A DNA stretch of 17,825 nucleotides, from NCBI GenBank assembly GCA_946481225.1, contig CAMLNJ010000008.1:1-17825 (forward strand), given 5' to 3'. The stretch's first letter is position 1. Every line of letters begins with the position of its first letter. Positions 16,019-17,825 of the stretch are shown piece after piece. The position numbers were made by a program, and so were the translations under genes. The notes beneath the pieces are model-generated. The model was not told where the DNA came from, made no database searches, and saw only the letters and a list, made by a program, of their open reading frames with translations. The DNA comes from an uncultured Verrucomicrobiota bacterium. Lineage in GTDB: Bacteria > Verrucomicrobiota > Verrucomicrobiae > Opitutales > Opitutaceae.

Positions 16019-16468
16019 CTACGCGCGGACCTTGAAGTGCATCGAGATCTGCTCGATCGGCGTGAGGGCGAGATTCTTCTGCACCGACTCCACCAACGAA
16101 CCCCGCAACGACGGGCGCAAGCGACTGAGCACGGGGTTATGCAGGTTTGGTCCGGCGGCGAAAGCCCATGCCTGTCCGGGTCGCGCGAGAAGGAAGTGCT
16201 CGATCTGCTCGGCGAGCCAGTCGGCGGAGCGGCGTCGCTCATCCTCCTGCTGCGCGAAGTCCCCTTCCTCCGAGCCCGCCGGCTTCGAGGAATTGAGGGG
16301 AAAGCGGCCGACATCGGACAGCTCCCTCGCGGAGAGGGCGCTGGCGGCCGGCATAAAGTCGTGGCTGGCCACCTCGCGCAAGGTCGGGGTGATCTGGCCC
16401 GGGCGGGCGAAGCGCTCGAGGACGCGGAAGCGCCCTTCGGACACGGTGATGATGTAATGCGGAGCCAT
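16019..16468 (-). CDS. Host-attachment (AtsE/baeRF-like) protein
   Basis: A 149-residue protein of the Host_attach family, also described as bacterial/archaeal eRF1-like domains. The N-terminus APHYIITVSEGRFRVLERFA matches the family's opening strand and DGARARV-type turn. The middle ASALSARELSDVGRFPLN resembles the family's S-DRPGR loop. The third part EEGDFAQQEDERRRSADWLA, EQIEHFLL, FAAGPNLHNPVL and KNLALTPIEQISMHF follows the usual layout. The family name comes from Rhizobium attachment phenotypes; an RNA or ribosome-linked role has been suggested from the eRF1-like fold. It starts 2 bases after the glutaredoxin stop, with a clear GGAGGA ribosome binding site inside the end of that gene, implying translational coupling. 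It is the last gene of the operon. Confidence 0.8.
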   Translation of the reverse strand: MAPHYIITVSEGRFRVLERFARPGQITPTLREVASHDFMPAASALSARELSDVGRFPLNSSKPAGSEEGDFAQQEDERRRSADWLAEQIEHFLLARPGQAWAFAAGPNLHNPVLSRLRPSLRGSLVESVQKNLALTPIEQISMHFKVRA

Positions 16469-16470
16469 GG

Positions 16471-16782
16471 CTAGCTGTCCTCCAATTCGATGTTTTTGGA
16501 ACGCAGAAAGGGCACCAGTTCTTCCACGCCGAAGTCGGCCAAAACGTCCCCGTTCCAATCCATGGCGGGGACCTTATCCTGGCGCGTGATCCGCTCCATC
16601 TCGGAGCGGGCGCCGGGATCCTGGGAGACGTCGATCCGGCGGTAAGGAATGCCGTGCTCGTCGAGAAAGTCGACGACCTCCACGCACCAAGGGCAGGTGG
16701 GCTCGACATAGAGGACGGGCAGGTCTTTTCCGCCGATGCCGGCGGACGTCTCAGAAACGTGGGACTCGGTTTGCGTGCTCAT
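16471..16782 (-). CDS. Glutaredoxin family protein
   Basis: A 103-residue glutaredoxin/thioredoxin-fold protein. The dithiol active site is CPWC, C30 to C33, after the strand PVLYVEPT. The cis-proline is P71 in DKVPAMDW. The remaining landmarks are VEVVDFLDEHGIPYRRIDVS (34-52) and VEELVPFLRS near the end. The first 19 residues are a polar extension. CPWC occurs in some glutaredoxin-like proteins in place of CPYC. Likely role: cytoplasmic thiol-disulfide exchange, target unknown. It lies 20 bases after the small upstream gene and 2 before the host-attachment gene, so the three form an operon. Start context GCC-ATG, with no Shine-Dalgarno sequence. Confidence 0.9.
   Translation of the reverse strand: MSTQTESHVSETSAGIGGKDLPVLYVEPTCPWCVEVVDFLDEHGIPYRRIDVSQDPGARSEMERITRQDKVPAMDWNGDVLADFGVEELVPFLRSKNIELEDS
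16478..16483 (-). promoter_or_regulatory. Shine-Dalgarno sequence of the host-attachment gene
   Basis: GGAGGA on the minus strand, 9 bases before the ATG at 16468 and inside the 3' end of the glutaredoxin gene. It is one of only two convincing ribosome binding sites in the window, in keeping with its place at a translationally coupled junction. Confidence 0.8.
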
Positions 16783-16802
16783 GGCGACGGGGAGTCCAAG
16801 GT

Positions 16803-17192
16803 TCAGCTTTCTCGGCGACGACGGCGGGCGGCGAGCATCTGATCGTGCTGCGCCTCCTCGACGCCTTCGAGGACGAGGCGTTCCTGCACCTCCTGGTCCT
16901 CGAGCTCGTTATGGGTGGGCACTTGCTCGCCGGGAATAGACAGCGGCTCCGAGGGATCGCGACTGAGACCGACGGCGCCCTCGCCGTTGTCGAAGGAGGT
17001 CTCCGGCAGGAGCTCGCCGCGCAGCTCGGCCAAGGCGCGGTGTCGATCCGCCTCCGTTATGTCGCGCGGCGACCGGCCGTCGATCAACGCGAGCTCGCGC
17101 GCGCGAATCTCGATCGCCTCGGCCGTGATTTCATCGGCGCGCCTCCCGTGGCGCAGGATGCGCGCGGCGTGGTCGATGGATGAGTGGCTCAT
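16803..17192 (-). CDS. Unknown acidic small protein (129 aa), first gene of glutaredoxin operon
   Basis: A 129-residue protein I do not recognise firmly. Residues 7-58 look helical (IDHAARILRHGRRADEITAE, IRARELALIDGRSPRDITEADR), with a loose likeness to DUF2934, which also pairs an IRxRAxEL helix with GR then a D-rich turn. The middle is acidic with the phrase GLSRDPSEPLSIPGEQVPTH. The C-terminus is a probable coiled helix (NELEDQEVQERLVLEGVEEA) ending in a run of arginines. It has no signal peptide or membrane segment. It leads a three-gene operon, 20 bases before glutaredoxin. The ATG is preceded 6 bases upstream by a -10 box, so its mRNA may be leaderless. Confidence 0.7.
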   Translation of the reverse strand: MSHSSIDHAARILRHGRRADEITAEAIEIRARELALIDGRSPRDITEADRHRALAELRGELLPETSFDNGEGAVGLSRDPSEPLSIPGEQVPTHNELEDQEVQERLVLEGVEEAQHDQMLAARRRRRES

Positions 17193-17198
17193 GGCGGG

Positions 17199-17227
17199 AT
17201 CGTAACCGATCGGCCGACCGCGCCCAA
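17199..17227 (-). promoter_or_regulatory. Putative promoter of the glutaredoxin operon (leaderless)
   Basis: On the minus strand TTGGGC (17227-17222) and TACGAT (17204-17199) are separated by exactly 17 bases. The start codon at 17192 begins 6 bases after the -10 box, so transcription would start at or next to the A of ATG. Confidence 0.5.
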
Positions 17228-17238
17228 TCAGGGCGCGG
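17218..17238. repeat. Perfect inverted repeat overlapping the -35 box
   Basis: CCGCGCCC (17218-17225), AATCA, GGGCGCGG (17231-17238): an 8-bp perfect palindrome with a 5-base spacer that covers the -35 element of the operon promoter. It could be an operator, or a hairpin ending the upstream dehydrogenase transcript, though no T-run follows. Confidence 0.5.
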
Positions 17239-17320
17239 GATGCGCTTTCCGTGGGGGACGCGCCTCGGCCCGCCGGGGCGAGGGCCCGACGTCGCACTAG
17301 GCGCCCGCCGCCCGGCTGTT

Positions 17321-17825
17321 TCAGCGTTTGCCGGTTTGTTCGGCCCCGGCCTCCAGGTCGCCGCGATCGCGTCTGCGCTCCGCCGGATCGGTGCGCTGGT
17401 AGAGCTTTTCGTTGATCTTGGCCTGGGTGGAACCGGGCAGGATGCGGCGCGAGAAGACCATCGCCTTGTTCACCGCGCCGGGCACGACCACCCGGTCTCC
17501 CGCCATGAGCGCGGAGTAAGCGGCGGAGGCGACGTCCTGCGGCGCCATGACCTGCGCCTTTTGGAACGCGCCGGTGTCGATCATGTCGGCCTTGGGGAAA
17601 AAATCTGTATCCACAGGGCCAGGACAAAGCGTGGTCACGCTCACGGAAGTGTCGGCGAGCTCGGTGGCGAGCGCCTCGGACCAGGAGAGCACGAAGGCCT
17701 TGGTCGCGTGATAAACCGCGAGCAGCGGCCCGGGCTCGAAACCGGCGACCGAGGCGGTGTTGAGAATGCGTCCGCCGCCGCGCTGGAGCAGCAGGGGGAG
17801 CGCGCGCTTGGTAAGGCGAATCGGC
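17321..17825 (-). CDS. Short-chain dehydrogenase/reductase, 5' end outside window
   Basis: The frame runs off the right edge; 167 C-terminal residues are visible. They start PIRLTKRALPLLLQRGGGRI, then LNTASVAGFEPG with the catalytic serine (S of TASVAG), and YHATKAF, the YxxxK active-site motif. After these come LATELADTSVSVTTLCPGPV and DTDFF, the usual PG motif. The end, AMVFSRRILPGSTQAKINEK, resembles COG0300 (DltE-type) dehydrogenases. The Rossmann nucleotide-binding half is outside the window, so cofactor preference cannot be read and the substrate is unknown. It is likely a separate unit from the glutaredoxin operon: 128 bases with a promoter-like signal and palindrome lie between them. 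Confidence 0.9.
   Translation of the reverse strand, partial: PIRLTKRALPLLLQRGGGRILNTASVAGFEPGPLLAVYHATKAFVLSWSEALATELADTSVSVTTLCPGPVDTDFFPKADMIDTGAFQKAQVMAPQDVASAAYSALMAGDRVVVPGAVNKAMVFSRRILPGSTQAKINEKLYQRTDPAERRRDRGDLEAGAEQTGKR

Noticed and set aside
17263..17283. GC-rich hairpin as terminator of the dehydrogenase gene
   Set aside because: Stem has a mismatch and no T-run on the minus strand, so it is indistinguishable from GC-rich background.

Overview
The window is GC-rich (roughly two thirds G+C by eye) and densely coded, mostly on the minus strand. Several traits fit an Opitutaceae-like member of the Verrucomicrobiota: a paired DUF1800/DUF1501 secretion-type locus, gatA and gatB without gatC beside them, a GxxExxY-family gene in a CACGGAG repeat, and many small PRC-barrel, DUF2383 and DUF4142 stress-type proteins. 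The assignment is inferred from gene content; the window has no rRNA or marker gene to settle it.

Layout. 1-366 is the C-terminal end of a response-regulator receiver protein cut by the window edge. 521-1381 (+) is an MYG1-like DHH-type hydrolase; it converges, with a 5-bp gap, on a DUF1800 (4610-2841) and DUF1501 (2736-1387) pair. A multi-armed palindrome lies between the two pair members. A small orphan gene (4882-4661) follows gatB. The block 8363-4959 (minus) is gatA, a GxxExxY gene and gatB. The GxxExxY gene is flanked by inverted repeats, looks less GC-rich than its neighbours, and appears to have been inserted into the amidotransferase operon.

8696-9289 (+) is an exported DUF4142 protein. 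12469-9569 (minus) is a large secreted SGNH-fold esterase with one concanavalin-like domain and two tandem copies of a LamG-like domain joined by Thr/Gly/Ser linkers; a good intrinsic terminator follows it. From 12859 to 15909 comes an envelope and stress cluster: DUF2383, a PRC+BON protein and a YflT-like glycine-zipper protein on the minus strand, and a double PRC-barrel protein diverging on the plus strand. From 17192 to 16019 (minus) a tight three-gene operon carries an unknown small protein, a glutaredoxin and a host-attachment (eRF1-like) protein, closed by a terminator. The window ends in the C-terminal two thirds of a short-chain dehydrogenase.

The most unusual signals are outside the proteins: (1) a candidate ~187-nt structured small RNA at 12845-12659 (minus), with an extended -10 box overlapping the stop codon of the preceding gene, five possible helices and an intrinsic terminator; (2) the GxxExxY gene bounded by inverted triple CACGGAG arrays; (3) a REP-like multi-armed palindrome; (4) a heptanucleotide tandem repeat inside the DUF1501 gene; (5) near absence of Shine-Dalgarno sequences, with RCC directly before most ATG starts, and two genes that look leaderless.
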